A DNA stretch of 64,000 nt, from contig OX419761.1 of the NCBI GenBank assembly GCA_948567375.1, positions 48,734,501 through 48,798,500 of the forward strand. The letters are read 5' to 3'. The translations under genes and the position numbers were made by a program. The notes below the pieces were generated by a model. The model was not told the DNA's origin. It saw only the letters and a list, made by a program, of their open reading frames with translations, and did not search any database. Origin of the DNA: Lunularia cruciata. Lineage: Eukaryota > Streptophyta > Marchantiopsida > Lunulariales > Lunulariaceae. Shown here in pieces: positions 23,396-35,769 of this stretch. Position 1 is the first letter of the stretch; every line of letters begins with the position of its first letter.

Positions 23396-24470
23396 CTTCC
23401 TCTTATCACGGCGGCAATTAAAACGGTGTCCATTGACCCTAAGGTCCATAATGACTTTCAATCATATCTACAACAAGATCCCTTCTTCCAAATGGTACAC
23501 GGTCATCTGACAGCATGCAACAAGGAGTACAACACCTTCTCCTTAAAGGAAGGCCTTTTATTCCATGCCAACTAGATCTATGTTCCAGCCAAAGGTGATC
23601 TTCGACTTGTGCACCTTCAAGAAGCCCATGATTTACCAATAGTCGGTCACATGGGAGTGGAGAAGACGTTGGGCACCCTCCAACACCAATGGTGGTGGAC
23701 CAACATGACACAAGATGTTCGAGACTTTGTCCGATCATGTGAGAGTTGCCAAAGTAACAAGGTCAACAACCAAAAGCCAAGTGTACTCCTTCAACCACTC
23801 GCCATTCCATCCATTCGTTGGGAGCATGTGAGCTTAGATCTCATCACATCCTTGCCAAAGACAAAACAAGGACACATCGCAATTGTGGTGTTTGTGGATA
23901 AGCTTAGTGAGCAAATCCACTTGCACCAACCTATGATACCGTGGATGCTCCAACCTTAGCACAAATCTACTTTGACAATGTCTTCAAGCATCATAGGATG
24001 CCATGTGTACTTATCTCCGACCGTGATCCTCAATTTACCGGGAAGTTTTGGCAAGCACTCTTCTAGATACTCGGCACCAAGCTTGCTTTGTCCATGGCCT
24101 ATCATCCTCAAATTGATAGACAAACTGAACGCGCAAATCATACATTGGAGGATATGTTGCGGGCTTTTGTCAATGTCCACCATACTAACTGGTAGGAATG
24201 AATGTCTTGCAACTCTAGAATTTGCCTACAACAATTCCAAACAACCAAGCACCGGATTTTCTCCCTTCTTTCTCAATTTTGGCCAAGATCCGCTTGTTCC
24301 AAATTCTCTTCTTGCTCCTCCTCCCTCTCAAGTTCCTCATACTTCCACATTCTTGACCATTATATCCCAATCTCTCCAACAAGCCAACTCTTACCTCCTT
24401 GTTGCTTAGAATCACCAAAAACAATATGCGAACCACCATCGTCGTGATCTCACCTTTGAAGTTGGTGATA
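23396..24470 (+). pseudogene. E2 integrase
   Basis: Contains the H2C2 zinc region (HDLPIVGHMGVEKTL then CESCQSNK), followed by the core with HVSLDLITSLP (first Asp), then after a frameshift near 23.9 kb VLISDRDPQFTGKFW (second Asp) and HPQIDRQTERANHTLEDML (Glu). Stops at 23573 and 24064. The catalytic triad is visible although the frame is broken. Confidence 0.9.
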
Positions 24471-24710
24471 AAGTCATGTTATCCTCTAGTAACCTCCCTC
24501 TCCCACTTGATACCCTAGTTCATAAACTTGCCCCTAATTGGATAGGACCCTTTGATATCACCCACATTGTCTCTCCTGTTGCTTATCAACTTGCCTTGCC
24601 TTGTCACATGCGTATCCATCCTATCTTTCATGTTTCTAAGTTGAAACCCTTTGTTCCTAACCCCTCTTCCTTTTCCTCTTGAATCCAACCTCCCCTTCTT
24701 CCTGTCCCTA

Positions 24711-24890
24711 TCAATGATCATGAGGAGTACAAAGTTGATTGTATTCTTGCGAGTCACCATATTCAACAAGGCCATCGCCAATATACGCAATACAAGGTCC
24801 TTTGGAAAGGGTATCCCCTTCATGATGCCACATGGGAACCTCTTTCCCACCTCCAAAATGCACAGACTACCATCAAGGAATTTGAAGCTT
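24711..24890 (+). pseudogene. E2 integrase chromodomain
   Basis: The integrase C-terminus continues into a chromodomain: a YKVDCILASHHIQQG-like first strand, YKVLWKGYP, and an ATWEPLSHL block close to the helix. This places the element among chromoviruses, whose chromodomains are known to bias insertion toward particular chromatin. The aromatic and WKG positions are kept. Confidence 0.88.
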
Positions 24891-24918
24891 CACCGGCAAC
24901 AAGGACGTCACCAACTAG

Positions 24919-24931
24919 CAGCGGGGGAATA
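24919..24931 (+). promoter_or_regulatory. E2 polypurine tract
   Basis: A purine-rich AGCGGGGGAATA stretch immediately precedes the 3' LTR, the position of the plus-strand primer. Confidence 0.8.
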
Positions 24932-25351
24932 TGTAACAATATGAAGTTTAGTGACAAAGTTAGTCAAGCTTACAAAGTAGAGAATAAGACAAAATAGCCT
25001 AAAATATTCTAGAAGCATCTAAGAAGCTTCTTGGGAAGCTTCCCAACTAGTTAACTTTCACCCTAAGCAGTTAGCTTCTAGAAGGAAGCTTCTAGAAGCT
25101 TCTAACTAGCTTAGCTTGCATGCCAAGTAGGTGGCTAATAGGAAGCTTCTTGAGAAGCTACCTGGTTAACTTGGCTTGCACTCCAAGAAAGCGGCTCAAG
25201 AAAGCTTCTTGAGAAGCTTCAAGGGTCTTGTATGCTACCTATAAATACCAAAGCCAAAGCTCATGCTAGGCATTCGGAGTTTTCCCACCTTCAAGTGTCC
25301 CAATGTGAATTCCTATTCTCCTATTTCTCTCCTCGGCTTTGGTCTTTTACA
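24932..25351 (+). repeat. E2 3' LTR with a perfect four-unit heat-shock element
   Basis: TGTAACAATATG to CTTTTACA. At 25085-25102 it reads GAAGCTTCTAGAAGCTTC, that is GAAnnTTCnnGAAnnTTC without a spacing error. The TATA box TATAAATA is at 25240-25247, about 140 bases downstream. Confidence 0.92.
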
Positions 25352-27060
25352 GGTGGCGGTATATTCAAGTTGTTTGAATTTTCCAAGATTGATTGCCTAT
25401 CAAGCCAATGATGTTCCATGCCAATGGCATTTGGGATGGAATTATTTGTTTATGAACTTTGACTTAAGGGTCGTCAACATTGAGACTCATGGTCACAAAG
25501 CTCACAAAGATAACAATCAAAATCATGAGTGTCTTGTACTCATGATCCTTGGATGTGGAAGAGTCATGGTCTCTTCCTTGTATCATCTTCTCATTCTCCT
25601 TTGTGGTTACCTTCTAGGCCGATAATAAGTAGCACAATCTTGTTTTCCAACCTCAGCTTCCCTAACCTTCAATTAATCTACAACAAATGTACAAAAATGG
25701 AAATTAAAAAACATACTAATAGGATGAAGGTGGGTCACCATAATAATTGAATAATTTTGCCAAGTTAATATATTTAACAAATAACTATGCAATCTAGGCA
25801 AACTAACCATACTCAAGTTGTAAATGAGTCATTTAGTAATTATCAATGCTTACTATATTTTAAGTATTATTTCTCTTCTCTTCACAAGATTATCCTTTTC
25901 TATATTTTTTTATAATTTTTTTTGATAGCTGATGTAGATGTTCATATTATATAACTGTGAATTTATTATGCACTTTTTTTTTACAATGCAACGTCTAGAA
26001 ACTAAATTTTATGTGGTACATAATAATAACAATACAGAGTTTTGATCAAAGGAAACTTGAAATTGAAAGAAAGAGAAAAATATATGAAAAGTTTGACCAT
26101 AAATTGTTCTGTGAAATATAGAATTTGGTCATAGGAAACTTAAAATTGTAAAAAAGTGAAAAGAATATGAAAACCTTAATGATAAATTGTCCTATGAATT
26201 CAACCAGAGTTTTTCGCTGGACTGTGACATTCTATTCAGAAATTGCTAGCGAAAAATGCCGTGTTTGATGAATATAATATTCATAAAAAGTGTCAAATTT
26301 TCACCGAGCTTTTTGCTTTCAATTAATGGTATTTTTAGCTAGTGAAATTTTTGGGTAATAACGAGACACGATAATGACTGGTCTTAAATATTTATTTATG
26401 TACTTTTACTTTCTTCCCTTTTAACTCTCATCATGTTTCCATTATGAAGACCAGGTGATTCTTGGGTAGTATTCTTAATCTGTAGTTTTTTTCACTTGTT
26501 TCTACAAAGAATGGATTTTAAGAACAAATTGGAAATCGGATTGGAGATAAGATATTTCACCATATATCCGCTATAGTCACTTGTGGTCTATAATTAACGT
26601 CTTAATATTCGAATAGAAGTATTATTTAATGAATATAAAAATCATTGTCGTCGATATAAAATACACTCGTTATGGATACAACAAGTCTTTGTCCTATCAT
26701 TTTTCTACGATGAATAGCAACCAAAGCGCTTGTTAATGAATAAATTATAAGTTTCAGGATTAAAATATGTGTAAGTCTCTACCTAAATTAATTTCATTTT
26801 TCACCGATTATAAGAAATATTCTAGATATACGATATTTATCACAAACATACATAAACATTCAAATTCAAGAATATAAACACATTACTCTTTTGCTAATGT
26901 GAAAACGATATCACACCAGCAAAATAATGACTTTGTCCCTTTTTCCTTTGTTGAATAAAACTTTCTTCGCCATAAGAGTTTAAACAATGAATTTATTTAT
27001 AGTTGAATTTGTCATAAGAAGATCTTTCTGGATACCCGGACCCTTAATCTGGGCACATCT
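25352..27060. other. AT-rich spacer, no supported gene
   Basis: Beyond E2 the sequence becomes strongly AT-rich with homopolymer runs. Open frames near 25.3-25.75 kb (up to 120 codons) overlap the LTR end and show no family resemblance. Confidence 0.5.
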
Positions 27061-27067
27061 GACACAT

Positions 27068-27089
27068 CAGAATGAAGGGATTCATTCTG
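27068..27089. repeat. Perfect short hairpin
   Basis: Arms CAGAATGAA/TTCATTCTG with a GGGA loop at the start of a GC-richer segment. Confidence 0.75.
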
Positions 27090-27850
27090 CAGTCTCCGCA
27101 AAATGAATCTTTGAAGGCTTTGGTTGTAAACATCCCAGTCTATTACACCCAGTCGTCATGGGCACTGACCCGTCCCTTCCTTGGATCGAATAATGTACTT
27201 GCCGGCAATTCTCTATGAGGGGGAGTAAGTGGGGCACTTGCTCCCACTCATATAGAATTAAATTGCAGGCAAGTTGGGCCTGTTTTGCCACCTTTTTGCA
27301 GTCGTCAGTCCAGCAGGAGCACGAAACCATGACCAAAATATATGTATATACTTTTTAATGACAAACGAGTCAGTCCAGTGGAGAGAAAGCGACACAAATA
27401 GGGAAACACGAAGGATGGGAAAATCCATCAAGCACTATATAAAGACAAACCTGATGTTAAACCGGAATGACATCGGGATGAGAAATCTTGGGCTAGGCCC
27501 CTAAGTCCTTGGAATAGATTCGAAGGAAACGAAAAGTACGTGTACGGTGCGGAGTCCTTGCGTGATGCAGTGCTGGCAGGAACCTCGTCAAATGCTCGTC
27601 CTCCGTGGAAACCTGGCGAATGCGGATCTGCCACCTTTGTGCCGCTCAGACCGTTCTGTCATGGGACCTTTTCGTAGTTAATGTCACCTGGAACTTGAAC
27701 CTGGTCAGGGCGAACACAGAACGACCGTAGAGTAAACAGTTGTTTCTGTACTTGTCCACATCTTCAGATTTCGCAATGGGGAGGATGATGATGTTCCCAG
27801 TCGGACGACGAACCACCGGAGCTGGCAAGCGCAACGAGGTCGGTAAAAGT

Positions 27851-27891
27851 CCAAAGCATGTCACTTTATGCGTAAAAGTGACCTGCTTTGG
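27851..27891. repeat. Long snap-back hairpin, 17-bp arms
   Basis: CCAAAGCATGTCACTTT and its reverse complement (one mismatch) are separated by seven bases. It resembles the group of hairpins around SOS1. Confidence 0.8.
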
Positions 27892-28789
27892 CAGTAGTGC
27901 CGGCAGAAAGAACACTCGGTAACAGAGGCACTTGCACGGGCATGAGAAAGAGCATTACTGAAGCCAATGTCTTGATGACGGGTCCTTCATGGCAGCCCAA
28001 GGATGGTTCTCCACTCCAAACAGCAGCACCTACGGTCTTTGACTGTTTCAAATTGGAGAATCGACTACCAACTATTTTGTCATGTCATGTCATTCTATGA
28101 CGATTAGACTTACTGTACGCCGGACGATAAGAGTAAGAAGAGAGTGGACCATAGCAGTAGAGTGGACAACGGGTAACCAAATTTATAAAGTAGAGTGGAG
28201 AATAGAAGTAGAGTGGCAATATGTAGATACCCATGAGTCCTTCGAACTAATAAGATGTAGATTGATGCCAGAACAGAGTACAGTGGTCCCCTTCGGGCAC
28301 TCTTGCCTTCTTTCTCAGCCACTTCGTGAACGACTTCGGACCTTCTTACCTATTGGTGCTCGTGCCATATTGCTGGATCAGGCTTTCGTCGATTGTCCAA
28401 AATTCTCCATTAGACCTTCCCGTGGGAGTATGCAGTGGTGTCCCAGCCCTAGTCCCAGTGCGGCGGATCCTAATAGACCCACTAAGCGTCGTTTCCTTGT
28501 AGCTCAATTGACCTACATCTATAATTCAATCATCATATTACAGTCATATTTTAAAAGAATAATGAAGAGCTAATGAAGGAGATCCTCTATATCAACTCCA
28601 GATTTCTCCTCGGATGCCCTCATATACCACTCTACCAGCTACCTACACAATCATGCCCAGATTGTACATGGGCGGGCATTGGTTTAGCACAGCAGAGAGT
28701 GCATGCCATATGCTTACAAATGAGGGCAGAAGCTACCACTCCACCTCCTCCATAGGACCCCCTCCGCACACATGTCCTCTCTCTTCAAG

Positions 28790-31600
28790 CTCCATCAGAC
28801 TCTTACATCGATTACACTTCCCAGATCCTATTGAAGCATTCTTACTCATATTTACCTAGATCCCATATGTATACTAGGATCCTTGTGCCACTTTCATAGC
28901 TTGTGTGCTCCACACTCTCCATCTTATTGTGAGCCATTTTAGTTGATGACCAGGAAAGAGATATATCTACATGGACTTTATTAGCATTCTTCCCATAGTG
29001 GACTTTTCCCTTACCAGCACACAGAGGTGCATCAAGACACCATGAGACCTCCTCTAGGATCCAAAGGTTCTTGAGAGGAGATTGTTCAGCACTTAAGGAT
29101 GAGGACACCATACAAACATATGCAACAGCTAGGAGGATAGCAGAGTCTCCACAATCTTGTGCCCCTCCCGTAGAGCATCATCATCTCCATTTCTCCTTGA
29201 TGTTAGGCAAAGTAGTAGAGTATAGATATGCAGCCCAAGCATTAACTCCCTCTTGGCCAACACCTTTCTCTTCAGATATTATATCTAAATTACATACCTC
29301 CATCCATCAATCCGAAGAGCTCCCCTCTTTCCTTCATGTCTATCAGCTGGATGAGGAGCTTCTGCATTTGCTTTATTTCATTCTCCATGTTTCTCAACAT
29401 GTGGGCCATCAGGACTAGTCTTTGAGCATACACATGATTGTCTTTCTCCAAACACTCTATATTTTAGTTTTCCTCTTCTCTTTGCTTTTTGTGAGTGTAT
29501 TTCTTTGAGTTTAGTGCCCCCTAGAGTTACCTATCTTTTGGTGCATCGCTTCTCCTTGCTCTATCAAAGGAGACATATAGTGTTCATTCCATTGCTATCA
29601 AGGATTTCTTTCTTTGTTTAGTCTCCCATTCTATCTACCTACAATTAGGCCACTCTTTTTCTTCTTTTTTGTCTCCACATCAATTTTTTGTGGCCACTCT
29701 TGATGGTTGCAAGACCATTATTGCTAGCATCAAAGTACCCTTGGATCTCTATCTTGATTGGGTGGTTTTTTAAGTGGATGTCTCTAATGCCTTCAATACC
29801 ATTTCTTGTCTAGCTCTTTGCTCAATAGAGGATAAGATCTCCTCCTTGATTCCTTTTGTTTGCACTTTCTATGCCATAGAAAGCGCAGCCACCATACTAT
29901 ACAACCACCATACTACTACAAGAGATTTCATCCAATTTGCATCTATTGAGAGTGTATGCTAAGGGATCCCCTTAGGAGACCTTTCTTTGCCATAGCTCAC
30001 TACACAACTTTATGGGAGGTTTCAATTACCTTTCCATAATGTCTCTTTCAATCCTTCTTTGATGATAATATCCACATCTTAGGCCCAAGGATAGTAGGAT
30101 CTTAGGATCACATTTGAGGATGTGGTACTTGCCATGACGACTTTCACATGCTAATTAAAGACCTTGGGTTTACAAGTCCAGACTTGTAAATGCAAGGGGT
30201 ATAGAACCCACATGCAACTCTCTCCCCTTCAGATTTTCCACCTTGATTCTAGTTCCAATCAGGAGGTGTGAGAGTGTTGGGATCCCCATTGGTAATAGAT
30301 GACTATTGCAACACGTTCATCTTCAACGCACTAGTGCAGGCCACAACCCATATTCACTTACTCCCTAGGTTGGAGAATGCATAGGTTGCCTACTCCATCT
30401 TAGCGCATAGTTATCTCCCTCAAGCCTCCTATCTAGCCTGCACATACCCTCCTACAAAAGCACTTCTACCACACCTATGTATTTTTGACAGCACTATACA
30501 TCACACTTCCACTCTCTTAAGGATATGTACACTCCTACAACTATTGGAGGAGTGGTGTAAATTACAAATAACCCTATCCATAGCCATGGGAGGATGTGAT
30601 CTCATTCTACATGTGATCATTGCATTAGTTACTTTTATAGGTAGATGGGCCGTAGTGGCCCTCACTTAGCCAATAGGTTCTTACACCCTGATCATCCATT
30701 TACATTAGCACCTCACCCAATATTGGATTCAAGTATCCATGACTTTCAAATATGTCTATGGCCAGCTTGTGACCTTTTACCATGCCCTACTCACACAACA
30801 CTCCCAAAATTTATCAACTTTGTTTCACTAGACTTTGAGAAGATTCAATGAGCATATGCACACCCACACCCACATCCTCATTGATGCATCATTATTTGAT
30901 AGAGCTAGGGTTCTTTTGTGTGGAGAGAAAGGCTTTAAAGCTTGGCTCCATTTACTTCACATTTGAGGAGTTTTCTACTGCACTCCACCTATGGTTAGGT
31001 CTCCTTCATCCAACCTTGCTAGAGCTTCCATATCAATGCCCATGTGGTTCCACATAAAACACACATAAAACACACAAGACATACATCTACTATGATGTGC
31101 TATAGGAGGAGAGCCCATTAGAATTCATGGTGCCATTTGAGATACAATGGCTTAGCTCCTTCAATCTACATAGTCTTAGGTATAGATCAAGTGGTAGTTG
31201 GACTTACTTGGATCACCTCCATGTCAAGTGAAAGCAGATATCATCAAATTCACAAATGTTTGGCGTACTTTGAATGACTTGGTGGTCTCCTTAAGAGCAA
31301 AGATACTGGCACTAACAAGCATTTAGGAAAGAGCAATGGCAACCATTGTATCTTGAGGAAAGGAGGACCACTATGTGCCATGGCTTGCCTCTAACACCTT
31401 TGTTCTTCTAGTGGTGGAGATTTTTGGCCACCTTCATCGCCATTTTGATGGACTACATAGGGAAGTAGCACAAGGTTCCTTATAGAGGAGAAGGGCTATG
31501 GTTGTCTCGCAAGCCATGCTCACCTCTTACTTTCAACCGAGAGTCTCAATCACACTACAATGCTCTTAGGCTTGGGGTCTTCATAGACAAGCAGCAGGAG
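28790..31600 (+). mobile_element. Decayed LINE copy A
   Basis: The plus strand encodes broken pieces of a non-LTR RT: DVSNAFNTISC (29774 on), LIPFVCTFYAIES, and FFDDNIHILGP (catalytic DD, about 30.06 kb). Near 30.9-31.06 kb comes a FSTALHLWLGLLHP block followed by CPCGST, matching the region just before the C-terminal domain of copy C. Stops and frameshifts are dense. The 3' end is not defined; solo LTR R3 follows at 31651. Confidence 0.75.
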
Positions 31601-31650
31601 TATGAGTGCCCAATGTGTCTAGAGTGATCCTCTCTCACTTACTAGATATA

Positions 31651-32250
31651 TGTTATACTCCAGGGACAAGAGAACTCTCCAAGAGAGATACTAGAGAGAA
31701 AACACAAGTTTCACACTCAATACTCCAATGCCTCCAAAGGAGCACCTACTCTTTATTATATAGCAAAGAGTACTCCCTGCAAAGAAGCTCCACCCTTAGA
31801 TCAGATGTATGGATTGATGACATGTCAGTGAGCTCCACCCTTAGATTAGTTGCCTAGATGGGTGACATGTTGGTCCTTGTTCTATATAGTTGGTCAAACA
31901 AGTTTAACCGGAGGGGAATTTTTAAGGGAATCTTCTTGTAGGAAGCTCAAAATCATGTGGGTGAGGTACTGTTGGAAAGCTCTCGATGAAACAAATCATG
32001 GGAGAGGAAGTCAAGCATTTTTCTCTAGAGAAAGACACTCTTCCTATTTTCAAGACCTAATTCATCCGTTTAGGCCTCCGAAATTGGCTCTAAAGTGTTT
32101 AGGCTATTTTTTACTTCTGCACTATTAGTAGAAGTACTCTTTTGGTGACGCACCTATCTAATCTAGTTAGCACATCATACACAACATCCTTCTAGATGTT
32201 ACCAAAACAATTTTCACCTCTAGATAATATGTCTAGCTATTGATATTACA
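31651..32250 (-). mobile_element. Solo LTR of family R, copy R3
   Basis: Begins TGTTATACTCC, ends GATATTACA and is flanked by exact ATATA duplications (31646-31650 and 32251-32255). It is oriented like R2 and is shorter through internal deletions. It follows LINE copy A. Confidence 0.9.
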
Positions 32251-32419
32251 ATATACCATTGGAGTACCTTTATCACACAATGCAACAATAGTTTCTTTGT
32301 TGTTTTCAACTGGTGGCTTTATTACCTTCCCTTGGGGTTGCCTTGAGTGTATTGCTTTTGCTTCGGTATGTGGTCCTTGGGTTTCATGGGGTTCCATACT
32401 TGATTTCTCACATGCACTC

Positions 32420-32845
32420 TATAACAATTTGGAGTTTAGCAATAAAGTTAGTAGGGCTAACGAAATAGCAAATAAGACAAATTAGCCTAGAATATTTCAG
32501 AAGTATCTAGGAAGCTTCTTGGGAAGCTTCTCGGCTAGCTTAGCTTGCATCTCAATTAAGTAGCTTCTAGAAGGAAGCTTCTTGAAGCTTCCAACTAGCG
32601 TAGCTTGCACACCAAGTAGGCGGCTTCTAGAAGGAAACTTCTTGAGAAGCTTTTTGGTTAACTTGGCTTGCACTCTAAGAAAGTGGCTCAAGGAAGCTTC
32701 TTGAGAAGTTTCTCAAAGGCCTTGTATGCTACCTATAAATACCAAAGTTGAAGCTCATGCTAGGCATTCGGAGTTTTCCCGCATTCAAGTGTCCCAATGT
32801 GAGTTTCCATTCTCTTATTTCTCTCCTCGGTCTCGGTCTTTTATA
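32420..32845 (+). mobile_element. Solo LTR of the E1/E2 family
   Basis: Homologous to the E2 LTRs over its full length and flanked by exact CACTC duplications (32415-32419 and 32846-32850). Both termini have mutated: TG to TA at the start and CA to TA at the end. It has a perfect GAAnnTTCnnGAAnnTTC at 32574-32591 and a TATA box at 32734-32741. Confidence 0.92.
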
Positions 32846-32850
32846 CACTC

Positions 32851-35765
32851 CTTTGTGTTTTGTATTCCTTTTGTCGTTCCTACGGGGTATATATTTGGTG
32901 TTTGTTTCTTACTAATGAGAGTTGAGTAGAGAAGTCCTAAGCACTAGTGCACCAAATTTCATAGTTATCTTCTTATGTTGGTCTTACTAGCCTACAGTCA
33001 AAATAGTAATCATAATAATTTCAGTCAAAATAAAGTACAATCCATAATAAATACTAATTATGATTATTTATTCAAAGTAAAATTCATAAAATTTTGGAAA
33101 TTTCTACATAAAGGCTAATTAATCTCTCATTTTTCAATTATTTTAGATGGACAAAATATTTAAATTTATAGTAAATAAAGAGTGAAATTGAAAGTATGTA
33201 TTATAATGAAATTAAATATTAATAAAAATCTTTTAGTTTTTTTATTTCCTTATATATCTTTGTATTGCAACTTACTAAAATTTTACAATCTTATTAATGA
33301 CAATTCATAGGTTAAAAGAAACATAAAATATGTTTATAAAATTAAACCAATTATTTTCAAACTTAATATTAAATAATAACATGTATGCAAGACAATCAAG
33401 AACAAAAAAAATATCTTAATATTTTTGATACATTTATATACCTTGGAGTAGTTGTCAATCATTCTTTATGTATTAATAAGAGTTCATATGGTAAGCATTC
33501 AATATTTAAATAAAAGGTAGAAATTTTAAAATTAAAATGTGCATTAAAATATGTATAAAAACTAAAATAGTCTATTTTATTTTTTTTGAAATATAAATAT
33601 AAATTTTAGATTCCATGTTTTATTCATTATACTAAAGAGTACAAATTAAAATATTTAAAGGATAGTGAAAAGAGTAGTCCTACCAATAAACTGAACTACT
33701 TGTTTTATCCTTTCATTTTAACAAATTTTAATTAAGGTTACTCATTTAGATTGAATATTTTTCAAGATAAACATTACATGAATCTCATTAAATATATGAG
33801 ATTAACTTCACAAACAACACATAGTCATGTGATTTGTATCTTCTATTAAAATAGGTATATTAAAATGAATTTCAATAAATCTATAATTGCAATAAAAGAA
33901 TGCAAAAATTTTACTTAAGAAATCATCAAGATGAAGAAGATATATTAGTAAATGCATTGCATTGTATCTAACTAATCATAATAACAAGAAATTCATCTAC
34001 ACCATCTCATTTGTTGTGTGCTAAAGCATTTGAGTGTATTGACCTTTAAAATCATGCTCTTCAATTAGGACATAACTCACTTAAAATTACTGTACAAATA
34101 AAATATGTCTAAGATCTTTAATTATTTGATACATATGAAATCAAGGATACATTTATTAGTATTATTCACTACAACTTTCTTCACCTTTCTAAACTGGTTT
34201 AGGATTTTCATAAGCTAACTTTTAGAAGCACATTATGATTGATACTAACTAATGAAAATTTTGTGACAATGAGATTAAGTTCTATAATATAAATTGAACT
34301 CTTATTATGATATTCAACAAACTTTCACATCCTAATCAATCATTTTTGTATGTCTATAGAATCAATCCTACAAGACACACAAGATATGCTTAGGAATCAC
34401 AAATTTATGAAATAATTTTGTTTCAATTGTTAGTCTAATTTACAATCGTGCATTCTACATCTCAATTTTTGTCATGTTTTATTGCAATACATTGAACTTC
34501 TTATTATTTCTCAAACTTTGCTCTCTTGCAAATAACTTAGTGCTAATAAAATCTCCTTGCTCAAATAATTGAACTTGATTAAAGCATAATGTTAACTTAC
34601 AGGATAGGAGTCATGTTTGCAAATATTCTTAAGGTAGTTATTGTTTTTAGCCTCTAGATTTTGAATGATTTAAGATTAGAGTATTCTAAAATTAGGTTAT
34701 CATATACAACGTATTATTCCTCATACATCATATGAGGTAATTATCCTGAAAAGGAAAAAATTTATTAAAGTTTGTACTCTAACTACAAAGAGATATACAA
34801 GTAATACAATGGTTGAGTCTATATAATCATTTGGCTAGTTATCAATAATGTTATAATTTGAGTGGTAAATGACTTAATATAAGATATACTAAGAGAATTG
34901 TCAAGTTTAGAGAAATATTATACTTGCCTTATAAATCAAGTTTTGAATGTTATTATTAAGATATTGTAAACTTTATGCAATGAATCTTTAGATTTAAGAA
35001 TCAATTTGTCTTAAAAATCATTATTTAACTAAGTAAATGGTAAATTAAAACCTAGATTTACAAAAAATATTTTGATTATGAAATATATATTTTTAAAGCC
35101 AAATTCTAAGAGAATTTAAGCTTACAAGTAAAATGATATAAATCTTCACATAGGAGTATAAAGAATCTTTATACTCTATACGAAGTATAAATATTGTTCT
35201 TTATATATATTATATAAATATTTTATTTAGATAAAAATTGTACTATATAGTGAAGAAAACTCATTGTATAATCTCACTTTATATTTTAAGTCACTTTACA
35301 TTGACAGATTTCAAATTAAATATTGTTGGAATTTTAAAAGAAAAGTTTTGGAAAGAAGCATTTGAGTAAAAATGATAAAACACAAGAATAGGAAGATATC
35401 ATCAAACTGAACAAAAAAAAAGCTAAGAGGGAAAATGAAACTAAGTCTAATAACACAAGATAAAAAAGTTGTCCCCTTTTTTTGAGTGATGGAAATTTCT
35501 TCAGAAAGACAAGGATAAGATAAGATTTCAAGTGCACATGCTAAACACCCAAAACCGATGAGTAAATTTGGAATAAAATTTCATTCACCAAAACTTCTAC
35601 CTACGTATAATCATTCTTAAAATAAACATCTCTAAGATATCCTAACTATAAAGGGTTGTAGAGGTTGACAAGGTGACCAAATGGAAAACAAATATCACTA
35701 CATTTATATTTTGAGTTCATTGTAGATATATTTCAATGTAACCAATTTATTTTTCTATCCCAACA
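32851..35765. other. Very AT-rich spacer, no supported gene
   Basis: Almost three kilobases of AT-rich, low-complexity sequence. Only a 67-codon minus-strand frame at 35334-35537, dominated by Leu, Phe and Ser, is open, and it looks like a composition artefact. I see no recognisable element. Confidence 0.55.
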
Positions 35766-35769
35766 CTCT

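Larger units (their letters stand above)
18967..25351 (+). mobile_element. Ty3/gypsy chromovirus E2 with two LTRs
   Basis: LTRs at 18967-19383 and 24932-25351 flank primer site, gag, protease, RT, RNase H, integrase, chromodomain and purine tract in standard order. The LTRs are much more alike than those of G1, so E2 is the youngest long element here. Coding pieces are long but carry nonsense codons and at least one frameshift. A 738-bp R-family solo LTR sits between protease and RT; without it the element would be about 5.6 kb. The 5-base flanks (GTCTA and GGTGG) do not match, so no target duplication remains. Confidence 0.9.
27061..28785. other. GC-richer unassigned segment, possible LINE 3' end on minus strand
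   Basis: Overlapping short open frames exist on both strands (for example 27646-27915 minus and 28082-28573 plus), none of which I recognise. 27405-27510 resembles, on the minus strand, the 3' end shared by LINE pieces C and D (GATGGATTTTCCCATCC). The AGTAGAGTGG motif repeats several times at 28150-28220. Confidence 0.4.

Noticed and set aside
27646-28051. Overlapping minus-strand frames as a host gene
   Set aside because: No conserved motif; the nearby LINE-like 3' end suggests element remnants instead.
28082-28573. 163-codon plus-strand frame
   Set aside because: The longest unexplained frame of the segment, but no recognisable domain, and repeated AGTAGAGTGG motifs account for part of its composition.
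32851-35765. Hidden gene in the AT-rich spacer
   Set aside because: Frames are short and follow base composition; nothing resembles a protein family or RNA gene.
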